A stretch of 64,000 bases of DNA from Lagopus muta (GCF_023343835.1 NC_064436.1:50629883-50693882); one strand, 5' to 3'; shown: positions 37,606 to 52,992, counted from the first letter of the stretch. The notes: generated from the sequence alone by a model not told the origin. Program-made: numbers and translations.

Positions 37606-40600
37606 CAACGGTAACAGTTCCAAGAATTTAACAGTCAAGTATCAGCAGACTCCAACTTCTCACCACTTTGTGTCTGAATGTACTTCACAAATCCCTGTCA
37701 CGATATTGCCAACTCTCTCTGTGCCCACGTTACACTTAATCCTCCCTTTGATTTCCTCTATTAGCATTTCTGGATCCTGCTCATGTTACTTGCCTCATCT
37801 CACAACATTGCTGGTCCCTCTCATCAGATCTTTCTTGATTCCACTTTTCAAACATTGGTGGGGAGGACCCTCCTGTCAGACCAGAGCTCATGAGTGCTGA
37901 ATAACCTGTCAGTTCTTCAAATAGCACAAGTAATGCTAAGGTCACTATGCAGCCTCTCCTGCAGAGTACTCACTTGAAATTTTCTTCCCTTTCAGGACAG
38001 AGGAAAATCTCTTTTCTTCACCCCTCAGGGAAAAGGCTGCTGTTCATCTGGATCTCACCTTGCTGTGGGCAGCTGGGCTGCACATAGGTATGTGGGTTGG
38101 CATAAAGCCTTTGGGACTCCTCTGTTGAACAGAGTTGCACCTGCACAACAAGATCAAAACTGTATGAAGAGGAGAGGGAAAGGAAAAGGTGATAATACAG
38201 GAGCTTAATTTCCTGGGGAAAGAAAGTTGAAACACAGACTGCATGTCACCATTATATTAGATTTCCTTGATGTTCTGTAAGATATCTTTTTAAGAAAGTG
38301 GTCAAAAATGAAAAGTAGGACTAAAAGTTTCTGCGTAAGAGCAATTTCAAAGTCTGTCCTTTAAACATTTATGAAGAGAAACCAAGAGACCGCACAAAAA
38401 ATTCAGACTGTGAAATTCTGCATCAACAGACTATTTTCAGGTGAAATGTCTCAGTGTACTCTCATTTCAGACTATCTCCTTTTCATAATCACTATTCATC
38501 CATAATATCCATTTGTTTTTTTTTTCTTTATATTATTTAAAGAATATCATGACAACAATTATAATTAACATTTATACAAAGTAAATGGCCTGATAAAATA
38601 TTTTCCTCTGAAGGAAATTGTGAGATAATACAGAAAACTATGTACTTAGTACTTATTATAGGAAATAGAAAATTTGACTTCAATCCCTCCAGGTATCTTG
38701 AACACTTAATTTTGCAGTAAGGTAAACCTCTGCAACAGCAGATGATGCCTATTTGAAATTTGCTTAGTCTACATGCTTGAAAGTAATTTGACAATATCAA
38801 CTTGAGTTTTCAATATCGGATATTAAAAATACAAAGCATAACAGTGTTTTATATTGTAGGAAACTATTTCTATCTGATCAATAATGTATTCCTTCTTAAT
38901 TATTCAATGTTAGTGAAAATTTTATGCCTACTGGAATATTAATATGATATAACAACTGTAAATACTCCCATTTTAATTAAAATACTTTGAGAAAGTTTTG
39001 ATACGTTGATAGTCATGACAAAGCAAAGTATTTTCTCAAAGTACAAAATAAAGATTAGGAACTATAAAACTACTAAGAAATTGCAGGAAAATTATATTTA
39101 TAAACAGTATATGTTTATTTCTTTCTAACTTCTTATAAAAGTCTTGTAACTAAGACATTCTAAAATAATCCTATTTTTTATTTCTCACATACTATGTGCA
39201 AAGATTTTATTTCTGGAAGCTTTTAGGGATAGAACATGATCCTACTTAGTGTTATAGAATGTCAGTTTTAGACCTTGAGTAATCAGATTTTACTTTAAAC
39301 TGCAAAAGGACATTCCAAATGGAAGATGTTTCAGCTGAAGTATTCCTTCTAGAACCATGAACATATTAACCAGGGTAATGGCATTGTTGAGCAGACATCC
39401 ATCACACACTATAGGCTGCAGTCTGCAGCTGTAATCCTGGAATTGCTGCTCTTAGGTAGCAAAAGTTCCTCTGCTTCCTGCAGAAGGGAACCTCATTGTA
39501 GGGCTGTAAGGTTTGCACCCCCTCCCCTGTCCTGGCAGGTAGCTGACCACAGCTACCCATGCTTCCTGGGCAACCATGGAGCAAGGAATCAAGAAAAGAA
39601 AGAGCAAAGATATTCCCCCAAAAGGAGACATGGCAATGTTTGCAGAACTTCTTAAAATTTCATTCCATGATAACAGTTACTACTACTACTAATAATAAAC
39701 CCAAAACAACTGCTCCCTCCCCCCCAGAAATAAATAAATAACCCTGCAGCACGAGAGATAAGGGAAGCTTACAAGATAGAAAGACGTGAGATATTTTATG
39801 AATACTGTTAAATGTGTGAACTTGTACTGTCCTTGGAGTAATAATCTCAGACAAATTGGAAATACATCTTGTCAAGTGATGCTTTCAGCAAGGTGTAGAG
39901 ATAGCCAAAATATATGGAATCTGTGCCTCCCAATACCCTGTGAGGACCACCTCTAGTGGTGCCTCATTAAATCGTCCAACATTGAGGTTAGTGCTGCATA
40001 TGGGGCTGTTCCTGAGATTCATACATGCTGAGCAGGACCTACAGCAGGGTGAAATATGACAGGGAAAAGAAGGAATAAATTCATTAGACAGCAGATAACA
40101 GTCACAGAAGCAAATGCTAGAGAGAAAAGCTGGGTGAGTGGAGGGTGGGTTAGCAGGGAGTAGACTGTATTTCCCCTTTCTCTATTTGAATATATTGCTG
40201 TTCTCTTGCTAGAAATGGCTCTTTCACTGTTGCTGCACTTTATCTTCACAGCTTCATGTTTCAAACTGTCAAAATGTAATAGGCCTTACTGAACTGTTAC
40301 TGGTGGATAAGAGATGATGCTTAAAAACCAGAACAAAATAAAGCAAAGAGAAAATGAGTATTCCTCTCGCAAGATAGCAGAAAAGCAAAAGCCAAACCAA
40401 CTTAAAATAGCAGATATTATGAATGATGCCACAGAGTAATCAGAGGTACACAAAGCAATGTAAGTTGAACTACCATAAGCATGCGATGCTCTCTGCCAGG
40501 TCGTGTAACCTCACAACTTGCACTAACCCACACTTAGACAGGGACTTCTCTTGTCCTTAATATGTCCTTAATTTGTTACAACATTTCATGTAATTTCTTT

Positions 40601-43071
40601 CTAAGTTTTACACTAAATACTTTTTTGTTCTATAAGGTACATATGACATCTGGAGTTCTGGAAAGAGGTAATGATCTGTAGGATAGGATATCTGTGCAGG
40701 TCCCCAGCCTGTGAGGTGAGAATAGTGTCCTAGCTTGCCTCCTTCTGTGGCAGAAGAGATGCTATTTAAGAGAACAAGAGTACCTGAAGTCATCACCTCA
40801 CTTCTGGCTCTTCTCTCTATTGTGTCCCAACCCTTTTTTTTTGCTATCCTTTAGCCAGCTTTTAACTCATAAAATGACTTCTGCTTTCAGAATATGGAAT
40901 GTTTATCATTGTCAAAGCTTTTAGCGTGGAATCTCCTCAAATGTTTCTGAAAATTTGAATGCTTATACGCACTCAATACTTTATATCCATGCACTTATTT
41001 ACGTGTTCATAAGGTTGTGGGTGGTTAGCAAAACTCCTGAGTGCTGTCCCTCAAAAAACAAACAAACAAAAAAAGAAAACAAAAAAAACCCCACCATATT
41101 GAACTCTAAAGCCATTTTTTATTCTGGATTCTTCTTTACACCAGAGATGGAAGTTGATTACCAGTTCATAGCTTTCATCACCAGAAAGCTCATCCAGATC
41201 TTGAGACAGGAAAATATCTGCAAGTTATTTCATTGATTTTTTTTTTTTTTTTTTTTATGAGTACAGAAAGATATTACAAATATTTAACAGTTTGCATCAA
41301 AGTTTCCATGTTTTGCCTGAAAGCCTTTCCAATCACCCCGTACCTGAGTTACAAGGTGAAGAAAGATCCTTCACTCTAAAAGTCTCTAAATATTTCCCCC
41401 ACTTTTAATGTAATGCTTATGGAAAAAATGAAAGTGACATCTTTATTACAAGAAAAATAGAGCTACCGTGTTTGTTGTCATTAAGGTTTAAATTCATAAA
41501 TACTATAATTATAGTTAGCAGTGAGCAATATAAGCAGGAAGCATATCTACTTGTTCAAATCCTGCAGTGTTTGCCTATGTGGGAAACTCTGAGAATTCTA
41601 ATTTGAGGTTTTGAGTCACCTCTAAGATGGAAAAGTAGAGTTGTTTGTTATAAAGGGAGGCACAATACTGTAATTACTTTTTTATTCCACTGTCAGCATC
41701 TTTAATAAGTATCTGCACTCTCCTCAGCATGTGTACTAAACCTTGATGCAGTCAGAGTAGAATAAAATTGGCACTTTTCTTTGTCCTGCTTTGTCCTTTC
41801 TGGTAAAGTCATTCTGCTAAAACTGAGACAAAGATGCTATTTTCTAACCAATGAATAGAAAACAGTCTTGTTCTATTTATTTGTGACATACCTAACATGA
41901 GATCCATCAGGAACAGATTTTGTTTTTTCTAGGGTGCTCATTTAAAGTCGTGCACAGTAGGGGAAATCTAGCCTAGGGCTAATGCTTTTTTCTGTTCTTC
42001 TGATGCTGGGTAAAATCCCCTCTGTTCCAGGTGTTGATCTTATTTTTCCTTTCAAACTATGTAAATGAATAACATAATAAGTTAAACCCAGAATAACTGT
42101 TCCTAACTTGGATCTTAGAAACTTGTATTCCTTTCAACTTGTAGAATCACCACTGTGACCCCAATCTTATCTTCTTATTCTTATTTCTCTTTTTCATTTA
42201 ACCTTTTCAGAAAAATCACATCTCCTTTTAAGCCTTGCTTTCTCTCAAGGCTACCCTGTCACAACTCCAGAGGCGTTACGACCTCAGTAGTCATGGTAGT
42301 TAGTGGCTGACAGAAACAGTGCTGTTAATTTAAACAAGTTTCTGAATAAGTGATCAGCTACATTCACACTGTGATCTTTCCATTCCTGCTTTTCAGAGCA
42401 CAGGCTATAGGTCTTCCACAACTTTCCACCTTCAATAAAGCACCTGCTTTAGGAAATAAGCAGCCTTGATTTTTAGATTGCCAACAGAAACAAGTATCAC
42501 CTCTTCTAGTTACTTCCCCTCACAGTTAAAATGATATATCCAATGGAAAGACTGAATTTGACTTCAGCTGCCAGCCACTGGATCTTGTTATGCTGCCAGT
42601 TGCTAGGCTAAAAGCCCATTATCAATATCACTATCAATATAATTGATCTTTTGCTTCAGCTTTACGATTAAGCTCTTTACTAGCGTCTCGAACTATGATA
42701 TAGGGCTATGTGAAACATTTCTTCCTGCAGCCAGTAATCTGGGGCATGGCTCTTTTCCAGCTTTTACTTAGAAAAGTGGATGTGTAGGAAGTGCAACTAC
42801 ATGAGCCTGGCTAAACCTTGTCTCCTGTGTGTAACTCCTACTTTGTTTGTGCTTCACACAAGTGTCAATGACCAACTGAAGTACACACAGTGGAAAACCA
42901 GGTCCATGAAAACCCATTTGTCTAGATGCTGGAAAGCATTAAATTCTGAACATCTGTCTTCTGTGAATGTATTCCTGCTCCCATTCACTCGCTATTTACA
43001 AATATTCATGTGAATGTGTTATTGTTTCCAAGGGTGCTTGGGGTATAGCTGTTGTACATAAGGAGGCATGT

Positions 43072-43085
43072 ATTTGCATGCAAAT
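43072..43085. promoter_or_regulatory. Palindromic octamer (POU) motif
   Basis: ATTTGCATGCAAAT is a perfect 14-base palindrome made of two overlapping octamer sites (ATTTGCAT and ATGCAAAT). Octamers bind Oct/POU factors; an overlapping palindrome could recruit a dimer. This rests on the motif only. Confidence 0.35.
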
Positions 43086-46000
43086 AACTATTTCTGCAAT
43101 AAAAAAGATTATTCAGTCTTCATATTTTTCCATTTTGCAACATTTCAACCAGCCAATCAGGGAACTAAAGGAAACTCTATTAGATGACCATTGGTGTGCC
43201 CTGAATAGAAGGTGACAAAAATCTGAGTCCACAAAATGTTTCTGAGGATTTTGGCTATTTATCAAGTAGTTCTAAACAACAAACGCTTTCACAGAAATAA
43301 GTCTCTTTTTACTGAACCGGATTCATAATGGAACTTATTTTCTACGAATAATCTCCTCACTTGCTCCAAAAGACAAAAATTCTTTGTCCACTCCTGATGC
43401 TGAAGGAATGTTATTAACCTTCAAAAGCAGATCTTTAGAACAGACTTGGGAGCTTGCCTGCTTTCTGTGCTCCTGCAGTGCGCACTCCTCTCACTTTAGA
43501 TCATCAGTTCCATTCACTGAAGTGCTGGAAGAAGAACAGGTAATAGTGTTTGTCTAGATAAAACATTCTCAGCACCTCTTAAGGTATTAGGACTGCCGGT
43601 CAAGGGTGCTCAGACTGGTTCAGGAATTTTCAGTTCACAGATGAAAGTACAAACTGTTCAATACTGGTGCACATGGTGACATCTTTGATGGGTACAATAA
43701 AGTCTTTCTGCTCTACTTGTGAGTAGCTGCAGGAATATATTTACAGCTCAGTTACTGAATTTGCAAATGTTTCTCTTTCCATTTGCAGCATGAAAAGTGG
43801 TGTAATATTTGTTTCTGGTTTAAGTCAATGGTCTGATAAACATATTTTTCCTTTCAAAAAGGAACAGAGAGGGCAGAAAATGTTCCCTAAATATCTATTT
43901 TAGAGAAACCTGAATTACATCTGACCAGCTTTTTATCAAATTAATAGGAGACTATCCTTTGTGAAGCAGACAAGTTTATAGCCTTGTAAAATGAGGAGAT
44001 GAGATATTTCTCTAATTTGCCCTTTAGCTCTTCTTTTGTGGAAAACTATTTTTCACAGCCTGGAGATTTTAAATATTTCCCAGATCTATTTTAGAAACTG
44101 GACATACTTCATTGTCTTTCTCCTGAATTTTCTTCTCTGAAAGTAGCTCTAGTGATGAAAAAATGTACTTTGTATGCTCTTGGCACTGCCAGTAACAGCT
44201 TCAAACTAGAAATTAATTTTTAAACACCAAGCTTCTGTGACCACTCTACTGCTATTAAACTCCCTGGCACAAACTTTAGTTTTACTCACTCACAGTTGAT
44301 GATAGCATTCTTTTTTATGCTTCATTTTACGGTACAAGTTACCTTTTCCACCAGATTAATATTTAACTGAAAGTGTATTGGAAAAATAATTTAAAAAAAG
44401 AGATGTATTAAAGGTGCGTAAGCTTGGTTAAATCACAAGTTTCACTTTATCTGCAAATAATAGTACTTCACTTTGGCTCAGCTGTTTGCACCATTGTGGA
44501 AAAACACAAAATCCACTATTTTTGGTTCCTTTCAGTGGCTGTTGTACTATAAAAAGACTGCAACATCAGCAGGAACAGTGGTTTGAAACATTTGAAAGGA
44601 AATGCTTGAAAAGGGAAAGCCAGATGCCTTTCCCAAAATTTACCCCTAGCGTGCCTGAAGGAAATAGATTAAGCTGAAACAGGCAAGAGCAGCCTTACCA
44701 TTCTGATATCCTCTGAAATGATTGTTAGGGTCATGACTGTCTCAAGTGACATCAAAATAAATGTGAACATCTATGGTATGTAGTAGGAGGTGGGCGAACT
44801 TGGTGAATCTCAGCTGGCTGTTAGGAAGCAAGCACTTCAAAGATGTTCTTCTCCTCTCCATCCCTCTGGGATCAGCATAGAATAGGGCCCAGAATACCTG
44901 AGAATTGAGACTGGAATTCAGTTTGCATTTTAAATTCAATCATGCCTGAAAGAAGAAGAAACTAACACTTTCCTTATGATTCCAGAGGGAAGAAGCCTAA
45001 TGCTCATAACAAGCAAAGTAATCATGCAAATCATTCTATCATTTTTTTTTTCTCTCTTTTATTATTTTCTTAAATGTATTGTTATTTCAACTGCTATAAA
45101 CTACAGCACTAGCTGAACAAACATGATGTCCCTGATTATTTAAAGATGAACCTGAGCAGATTAACCTATGTGGAATAAATAGGTGCTCTCAGTAACATGT
45201 TGTGCTGTCCTTTAGCTGTATAAAAGTCTAAGAAATTGAAGTACAGAAATCCACTCTGCATTGGAGTTCCAGGACACTTGTTTATCATTAATGCAGATGG
45301 GCTTTTTTTTTTTTTTCACTATTTTCAATTCATTTTCCAGAAAATAAAACAAATTTAAAAGTGAAAATACAGAACACACAGAATAATAATCAAAGTTTTG
45401 AAACATTTGTTGTGAGAGCTCAAATATTTTGAGACATTTTGTTTCCTTCTGAATAATGGCCTTTGCTACCAGTAAAGCAATGGAATTCTTATGTGTTATT
45501 GTTGTTCCTACTTGGAAGTAAGGAACAGTATGACACTGTGCAGCATCTACACTTGTGATATTAGATATTTAATTCATATCCTAAGTACTCTATAAGTGTA
45601 TTTTTCTATCAGTATACCAGATAAAACTCTTATCTGGTGTGGTACTCTGTATATCTCAAATCTTTTTTTTTTCTGCTCAATTTGTTGGCACCTCATTTTG
45701 TGTATCTAATTTTCTTGTTCGACTGTAATTAATTGATTTTTTTTTCTTTCTTATGTACTAACAGTATTCAAGAAGATTTTTCCTTTAACTGGCTGGTATA
45801 GATGCTGAAGTATAAGGGTTTTTATAAAATATTTTTATGAATTTTCTATATAAATACAGTAATAATGAGACTCAAAGCGTAATTGCCCTTATTGTATTGA
45901 TACTACTTTTAATGCTAGAGCAAGTTTCTGTGTTTTTGGAGCCAGCTTTTATGGCCTTTCAGTATTTTATTCTAACCCCAACACAGAAGGAAGGTTTAGC

Positions 46001-47262
46001 TCACACACATCAGTGGTTTTAATGCAGAAACCTTTTCAGCTGGAGCTAAGACATAAAAATTCTTAAGCTTGCTTGGAAGGTTTATTCAGCACCACAATCT
46101 TGAGATCAGCTGAATCACAACATGACAATGCAAAGCAGCCTTCAAGAAACTAAATTAAAAATATAAATAATAATTTCAAGGTTTGTCTTAAGCAGAAACA
46201 AAATTTTGGTATTCTTAAATTAGTTATTGTTTTATGAAGAACATTATATTTTTCTCTTCCAGAGAAAATCTTCTCTTCTCTTCTAAAATATCTCCCTTTT
46301 CTAATTTATTATGACATTTAATGAAAGTCCAACAATGAGGAGAATACTGTTTTTCTGGGATATAGCTAAAAAATGCAACCATGAGCTCCTGAAGTTCTTC
46401 CTTTGCACTGTCATTGATTGACAGTGGGATACTCAGATGCCTCAATTCCACGTCTTGTCACCAGGGCATGAGGATTGCTATATTTGGAAGGAAAGTCATT
46501 ACTCCTGCATTTTCTTTTTTATCTCAGCTGTTATGCAATAAAAATTACACTAACTTCCAAACATCAAATGCTTTCTTAACGCTCTGTCAATAATACTGTT
46601 TAAATTAAGACGTACAGCTATAAAATGTATATGTATCATGAATATGTATCAAATGAGCTAGGGCTGAAAAGGGAATATGCCCCAAGAGGAGGCCAGGAGA
46701 AGTGCCTGCTCTAATGAGGACATACAAGTATCCAAGGTGTGAAGTTTACCTTTTGGGGACTGGGTTCTTAGCCTGGAAAGTCATTCGGTACATTTCTCAC
46801 ATAAAGCTGCTAGTGGTATTAATTAATTAATGGTATTAATTGCAATAAGTCAATAAGCTTGTAAGTTAATCAGGTACTTGTCCAAGGCACAGGAAGAATC
46901 TGTGCAAAGGAATACTATTGCTAGTATTATATACGTAATGGCTATGAAACAAATAAAAATGTATATGAAAATGCTCATGGTTTTGCTATAAAACAAGCTG
47001 TCTGTAAAATTTCCATTTAAAATTTATTTTAATCTAATTGTTATTAAATATTGCTCCTTGATGAGCGGCTCATTGTTTGAAAAACTGACTATGCATTTGC
47101 ATTTTTGTCTTTTTTTCCTTAAAAACATTACTAAATTTATTACTAAATGTACGCAAAATTTTCTACACTATTGAAAATAACATTCTACAACAACATTCAT
47201 TCACTAGAACATGGAGAGAAAGAATTAAATCACTCATCCTGAACGATAGTGTGGATGTTGTG

Positions 47263-47315
47263 GTTTTTTTTTTGTTTGTTTTTTTTTGAGAGGTGGGATT
47301 GTTTGTTTGTTTGTT
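47263..47315. repeat. T/TTTG-rich simple repeat
   Basis: T runs with TTTG units on both sides of GAGAGGTGGGA. A further pure TTTG array is at 47799-47818. Confidence 0.85.
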
Positions 47316-50300
47316 ATTGTTTTTACATTTTTCTTTCCCAGAAGAGGTCATGTTGAGCCACATTCGTTGTTGCCTGCATGTGTTTGTGTATTGTGCAAAG
47401 TAAATGAGCTGAAATATAAATTTTGTGCAGAAGAAACTTGCAGTGGGTAAATGCTTTGTTTACATTGAATACCAGTTAGCTATTGGATTTTATATTTTTC
47501 AGTAATGACTGGGGCAGCAGCATTTCTGGGATGACAGACTGTACCTGTCCAATATTCTTTTGGAAGAAATGATCATATTTCTCAAGCATGGAAAGATGTG
47601 ATATAAGGCCAAGGAAGCTTTGAAAGGTTGTGGATGTTGTTTCTGAAAGCTACAAAGGAACTGATAAAGAAGAGTGTTGGTTTAGCAGAAATGCTTCCCA
47701 GAGGGAAGTGCTAATCAGGATATCCTTGGCAAGTAGAAGATCAGTGGAGAGAATTCTCGGAGGATGACATTTCCTTCAAAATGAAACATCATCAAAACTT
47801 TTGTTTGTTTGTTTGTTTAATTTTAATTAAGGAGGCAGCAAGCCTTTTAATAGAAAATACTTTGAAATATACATATATGTATATGTAAAGGAGATTTATA
47901 ACCTGTTAGAAGTTTTTATTTTATTTTATTTTTTAAGAAGACAGATAGAACTTTAATTCTATGCTTGTGCCTTGAAATTCTGTTTTTATCACCTCTCGAG
48001 CAGTAGTAGATCCTGAGATCTGGGAAATTATTTTTTGTCAGAAGAATGTGGATATTTTCCTAGTCTATCTTCCCGTATTGATGGTCCCTCTCTTAAGCAG
48101 AAGAAATTGAAAAATACACAGCTCTGTCTTTTAGGAATGAAAGAATGTACGTGAAAGAACGCAGTGGTGCCTTTAAAAGTGACTTAGTTGGAGCTTACAA
48201 GGCAGACAGTAGTCTTTTCATATTTCAAAAATGTCCTTTTGAAGCAGGCAGTGCTTTGTTTAGTCAGGGATAATACTCTTGTTCTAAACAACAGCAACAG
48301 CAAAAAAGTAGAATGCAGTTGAATTTGAAAATCCCACTGGAAACGAACATTAGTAGGAAAATGTTAGAAAAGCTATTGGAAAATTCTGCTTTGTATCAGC
48401 TTGTTAACAAAGCTATAGCTAGAAGAAAATGATGTTTGTGGTTCTTCTTTTTTTAATTATGAAATGCATCTGTATTTTTCACAAAGCATCATTTATCTCA
48501 GGATTAGGCCACCTGCTCTATAGTTTTGATGGCTCCAGTTGTAAACTCAAGGTTTTTTCACTTTCATTTCAAAGTTTTGTCCTGCTTCTCAGCACTAGAT
48601 TTTCAGTTAACTGTTATGCCTCACTATCAATACCAAGCCAACTAATTGCATATGGTAGCAGTGATTCAATAAATATTTTCCATCAATTTGAGCAAAATAT
48701 TTTTTATATGCTTTGGGCAACAAATGGTCCAAGATGAGTAAGATATGTTTATATGTATATGTATATATACTCACATCACTTATTCTGTTGTGAAGAAGGG
48801 ATTAAGTTCATGTTTAACAAAATAGACTGTTTTCCTATATTTAGTGAAACTCCTGTTACCCACACTGTCAGGCAGGTAACAATCCCAGTAAGGATTAGTC
48901 TGGAAACTGGTCATTCAGATACTGTCCCTTCCATCATATAACATCTATGAATATTTTGAATGAAGTTTAAAGTGCAAAATATAAATATAGATCCTTTTCC
49001 TTTTACCTCAGTAGTCCTGTCCTCAAACCTAGAGACATAGCCTCTGTCTTGAAAGTTTTGCAATCCATTTGTGTTGATTCATGGGCAAGATCTGGGCTTA
49101 AGAAGAACAGGCAATCATACAGATAATTTACTTAATAAAATAAATGTGTGTATGAATGTTTAGCTAATCAATTACTATAATATTACTATGACATTAATTA
49201 AAGTTCACATAATAATAATTGTGTTATACTTAAACCCTCCTTAAAGGCTTTCACAATGTAATACCAAGATGCCATTTTGATTTTATTAATTGCCTTCATT
49301 TTCCATTCCTATGGCTGTGTATGTTAATTTCAGCATTATCTAATTAAAATGTGTCTTAAACCTATATGAATCTGATATTTGCCAACATCATGCACTACAT
49401 GCTGCTCATAATACTGAAATAAATTAGTAAAAGAAATAAAAAATAAAATAAAATTTGGTATAATCCTATTAACCCAGAATGGCTTAAGAGTCACTTGTTT
49501 CATGCAGAATCCTTACTAACTGCAAGGCAAAAGCAGTGGCCATTGGGTGTCGCCCTCGATCCATTCAGTTTCATACAAAATACTTTCTTTGGCAGTACAA
49601 ATGTTTCTAGTCTGGTGAACAGCAGGTGCCCTCTTAACTGTTTGAGCATCCCTACAGAGAAGAAAGAAAAGGAGAATGTCTGATTATGGAGAAAGACTTT
49701 TTTTCCCTTTCCTTTTTCTTTTTTTTCCTTTCTCTGGTGAAAACTGCTTGTGAAAACTGCTCCTCTTCCCCACCTCTGCTGTTAACCTCACTGAAGACAC
49801 AGAGGAATGGAAAAAATGAAACAGAGCATCAAATCCTGGTCATTAGGTGTTTTGCATGTTGAAAACATATACAGAAATGGAAAATTGGGACTCAGTTTTA
49901 AACCTAATTTTTATTGTGTACAGATTGCATGGATTGTTGTTTGGTAAATTCAAAATCTAATGGGGTCAAAGCCAAAGGATATTTTTATATGTGATACCTT
50001 TGGATAATGACATTTGCAGAAACGTCCCAGTCAGTGGTATTGCAAACACGTGGACTGATTTTACCAAAATATTTTCTGATGCTGTTCAGTCTGTGGACTT
50101 CACAAACAGAGGAACCTGAGAAGAGTGAAGGTGCCCATAAGTGAAAGAAGTCTGAATGCATAGCATGTAAAAATGGAGGAGCATATTCTTCCTTTTCTTC
50201 TGTTGCATACAATTCTTGGACAGAATGCATACTTATTTGTTGTTGTTAAGACTGAAAATAAGAGAAATAACATGAATGGCATGAAATTACTTCCATGGAA

Positions 50301-50927
50301 GATGTCAGATGTCTTTCCTATTTTGGCCTTTCTTGATGAGTTTGACATTTTCTTCTTGGTCAGAATTCTGGGAAATTTTCCTTTTTCAAATATCATTTCT
50401 TTTTTCCAAGTTGAAGTTTTCCAGTGTGTCCTCAAGATATTGTAAAATGTTAATGATTTTTATATTACAGTATACTGGAAATTGGAAGGTTGAATTTCAA
50501 GGTTCTGCTACAGAACACAAACATCATAAATATATTAAAGATCACACAGCAAACAACTGAATATTCAGTGGCATTCAGTTTATTTAGATGTTTCTATTTA
50601 AAGTCATCACCAAGGCATAACACAGTCTTTTCCAAATAAGCCCAGAATTGATGGTAAGTAGAAAAAGCTGCATGTTAAGAAGGTCAACAAACCAAGACTA
50701 TAAAGATTCAGGAAATTTGACATCTAGGAACAGCTCAAGCAGGTAATATGCTTAGCTTTTTTGCAACTAATTATCTGCTAGCTTGATCAGACCAAAAAGG
50801 CATTAAAGCCATACATAAAGAGGTTTATTTTTTAAATGAGAGAACTATTAAATGCTTTGGGAAAGTTTATGGATAAATTTCAGAAACCTATATACATCGA
50901 CTCTTTGCACAGACAAGATATGTATAT

Positions 50928-50965
50928 ATATATGTACTATTTTATATATATATATATGTACTATT
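50928..50965. repeat. AT-rich tandem duplication
   Basis: The unit TATATATATATGTACTATTT occurs nearly twice in succession, combining an AT microsatellite with a duplicated GTACTATTT. Confidence 0.75.
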
Positions 50966-52992
50966 TCTTTTAACACCACATTAAGCTTGTTCATGAATGC
51001 CTACCTTTGTCTCACAGTGTACTTTCTACTCTATGGAAAATAAATAATAATAAAACTAATATTGTTAAACCTAATTGCTCACTTTTATGTGTTAGCCTTC
51101 TCCTATTTCCTATCTGAATTTCAGGTTTGTACATCATCTAATTGGTTTACATTCTGTGTCTTTTTTTTCAACCTTGGGGCTGTTTTTCAAGTAAGTGACA
51201 TACCCATACAAATGTCACACTTTCTCAGTGGGAAGCATTCGGGATATCTGTCAGTATTTTATTGGGAAATAATATCCAAGTGGAATTCTTAAACTGTAAC
51301 TAAGATGTAGTGAAATTTTTATTTCATTTTGTGAATTACCTTCAGTGTTTTGCTGGAGATCCGTAATTAGTTTTGTTTTCATTGTTCCTTTTTGTGTCTT
51401 TAAAGTATTCTGAAAAATGTGAGGGTAGCTGTGAAGTGTCAGAAGGACTTCGTGTTAAGTCTGTAGTTTCTTCTATTTAGACAAATCAAATATTCACACT
51501 TTGAAGGATACAGTGTTTAATATCAGCCACCAGTAATAAACAAAATAAGTAAATAAAAAATGTATTTTTCAAGCAGTGTATTTGTTTATAAGTGTTTCAA
51601 AAGAAGACCACTTTACTTGTGTGAGAGTTCAAAGAGGTAAGAATATGAAAAAGAAAAAACCCTGAAGCTAAGCTATGAACATAGCAATGAATTTTCATCA
51701 CAGAAAAAGGCTGAAATAATACAATGATTAGAAATCAACACTAAGAGGATAAAAAAAGAGGTGAATATGAACTGATAACTTTAGTGAAATTATTTATGTA
51801 AGTTGCCTATGACTATAGAAATTTTGGGGAAACATTTGAAAAAATGTTAAAGCTAGATAATTTTGTGTCCAATGATAGATGAAAAAGGCATAGACATATT
51901 TATGCTTTTCTCAAAAAAAGATGCTAATTTTTCTAGGAAAATGTGATTTCTGAATTAGTAATAAGCTAGCAGATGTCCGTTACTGTTGCTGAAACCTCAA
52001 TTTAGGTGACATATATGCTTCTGAATTTAAAGATTTTAGAAAATAATGCAATATCACCACTATTGCTCCTCAGCTTCCACATCTGGCTAATCATTTCCTT
52101 TTGAAAAAGGGAAACTGAATAGATATATATAAGAACATCTGAATATGGAAAGATTATCATACAGTCAAGTTACTATCTGGGCAAATCCCAGTCCCCTGAC
52201 ACAACTTTCTTCAGTGAATTGGACCAGTTCTCATCTTCACTATGTTCCATTACTTTCAGCCACAAAATCAACAAAGTGATGAGGGTAATACACACACTGG
52301 TATGCTTTTTCAAATAAGAGTCTTAATGAAGTGATGGGCAACCTACAACCATTAAAACATAATTTTAACTTCTAGTTTTTTGTTGCAGAACTTTTATGAA
52401 GCTGAAAATACAACACACAAAGTATTATTTTTCTACAGAATGTAGTAAGTTATTTGCACTCCAGTACTGCTTGGATGAAGATAAAATGTAGATTAAGCCC
52501 ACTGTAGACTTCGGAAATATTGCTAAAGGAAAGTTAACTTACTTTTTAGAAGTAATTACAAAATCCAAATCTGAGTTTTCATGCCAGATTCTTTTATTGA
52601 GCAAATCATCAAGAATCATTGTCTTGCTCTTTGCTCATGGAATTCAATTATTCCAGTTGTTCTTTGAGGAAAGGTAACTTAGATCAGTAATTCATATGTT
52701 ATTGAAAATATCAGGGTAACAGAAACATTGTCACTGGTTATTAAGACAAATAAGATTTAGGATAAAATGTAAAACCTCTAGGTATTCTCTGAAATTAGAG
52801 AAAATCCTACTTGCATGACACATATTAGACATTGTGAATCATGGTCCTTATCTTAGGTCTGAGAATTGAAATAACCTGTTAATATTGGTTAAGTCTAGCA
52901 AGTAGCTAGAAATATGGTTCCTTTTTTTACTGTCCCTCATAGTAGTACTATCTAGAAAAATCTTCCAAATGTTAGATAAATAGGCTCATCTC

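Larger units (their letters stand above)
33275..52992. other. Long stretch without supported gene
   Basis: Nearly 20 kb of AT-rich DNA. A GC-richer unassigned patch adjoins the mariner copy (33290-33420), and others occur at 37640-38120 and 39450-39600. Simple repeats are at 36065, 36675, 47263, 47799 and 50928. I recognise no CR1 or mariner copy here, which is notable compared with the flanks. The open segments are all short, with no domain. Confidence 0.4.

Noticed and set aside
37379..38030. TGTGGGGAGAAGTAAG considered as the start of a third LTR
   Set aside because: No TATA box in the right place, no matching end, and the AATAAA-like string is not in a U3-R-U5 order; left unassigned.
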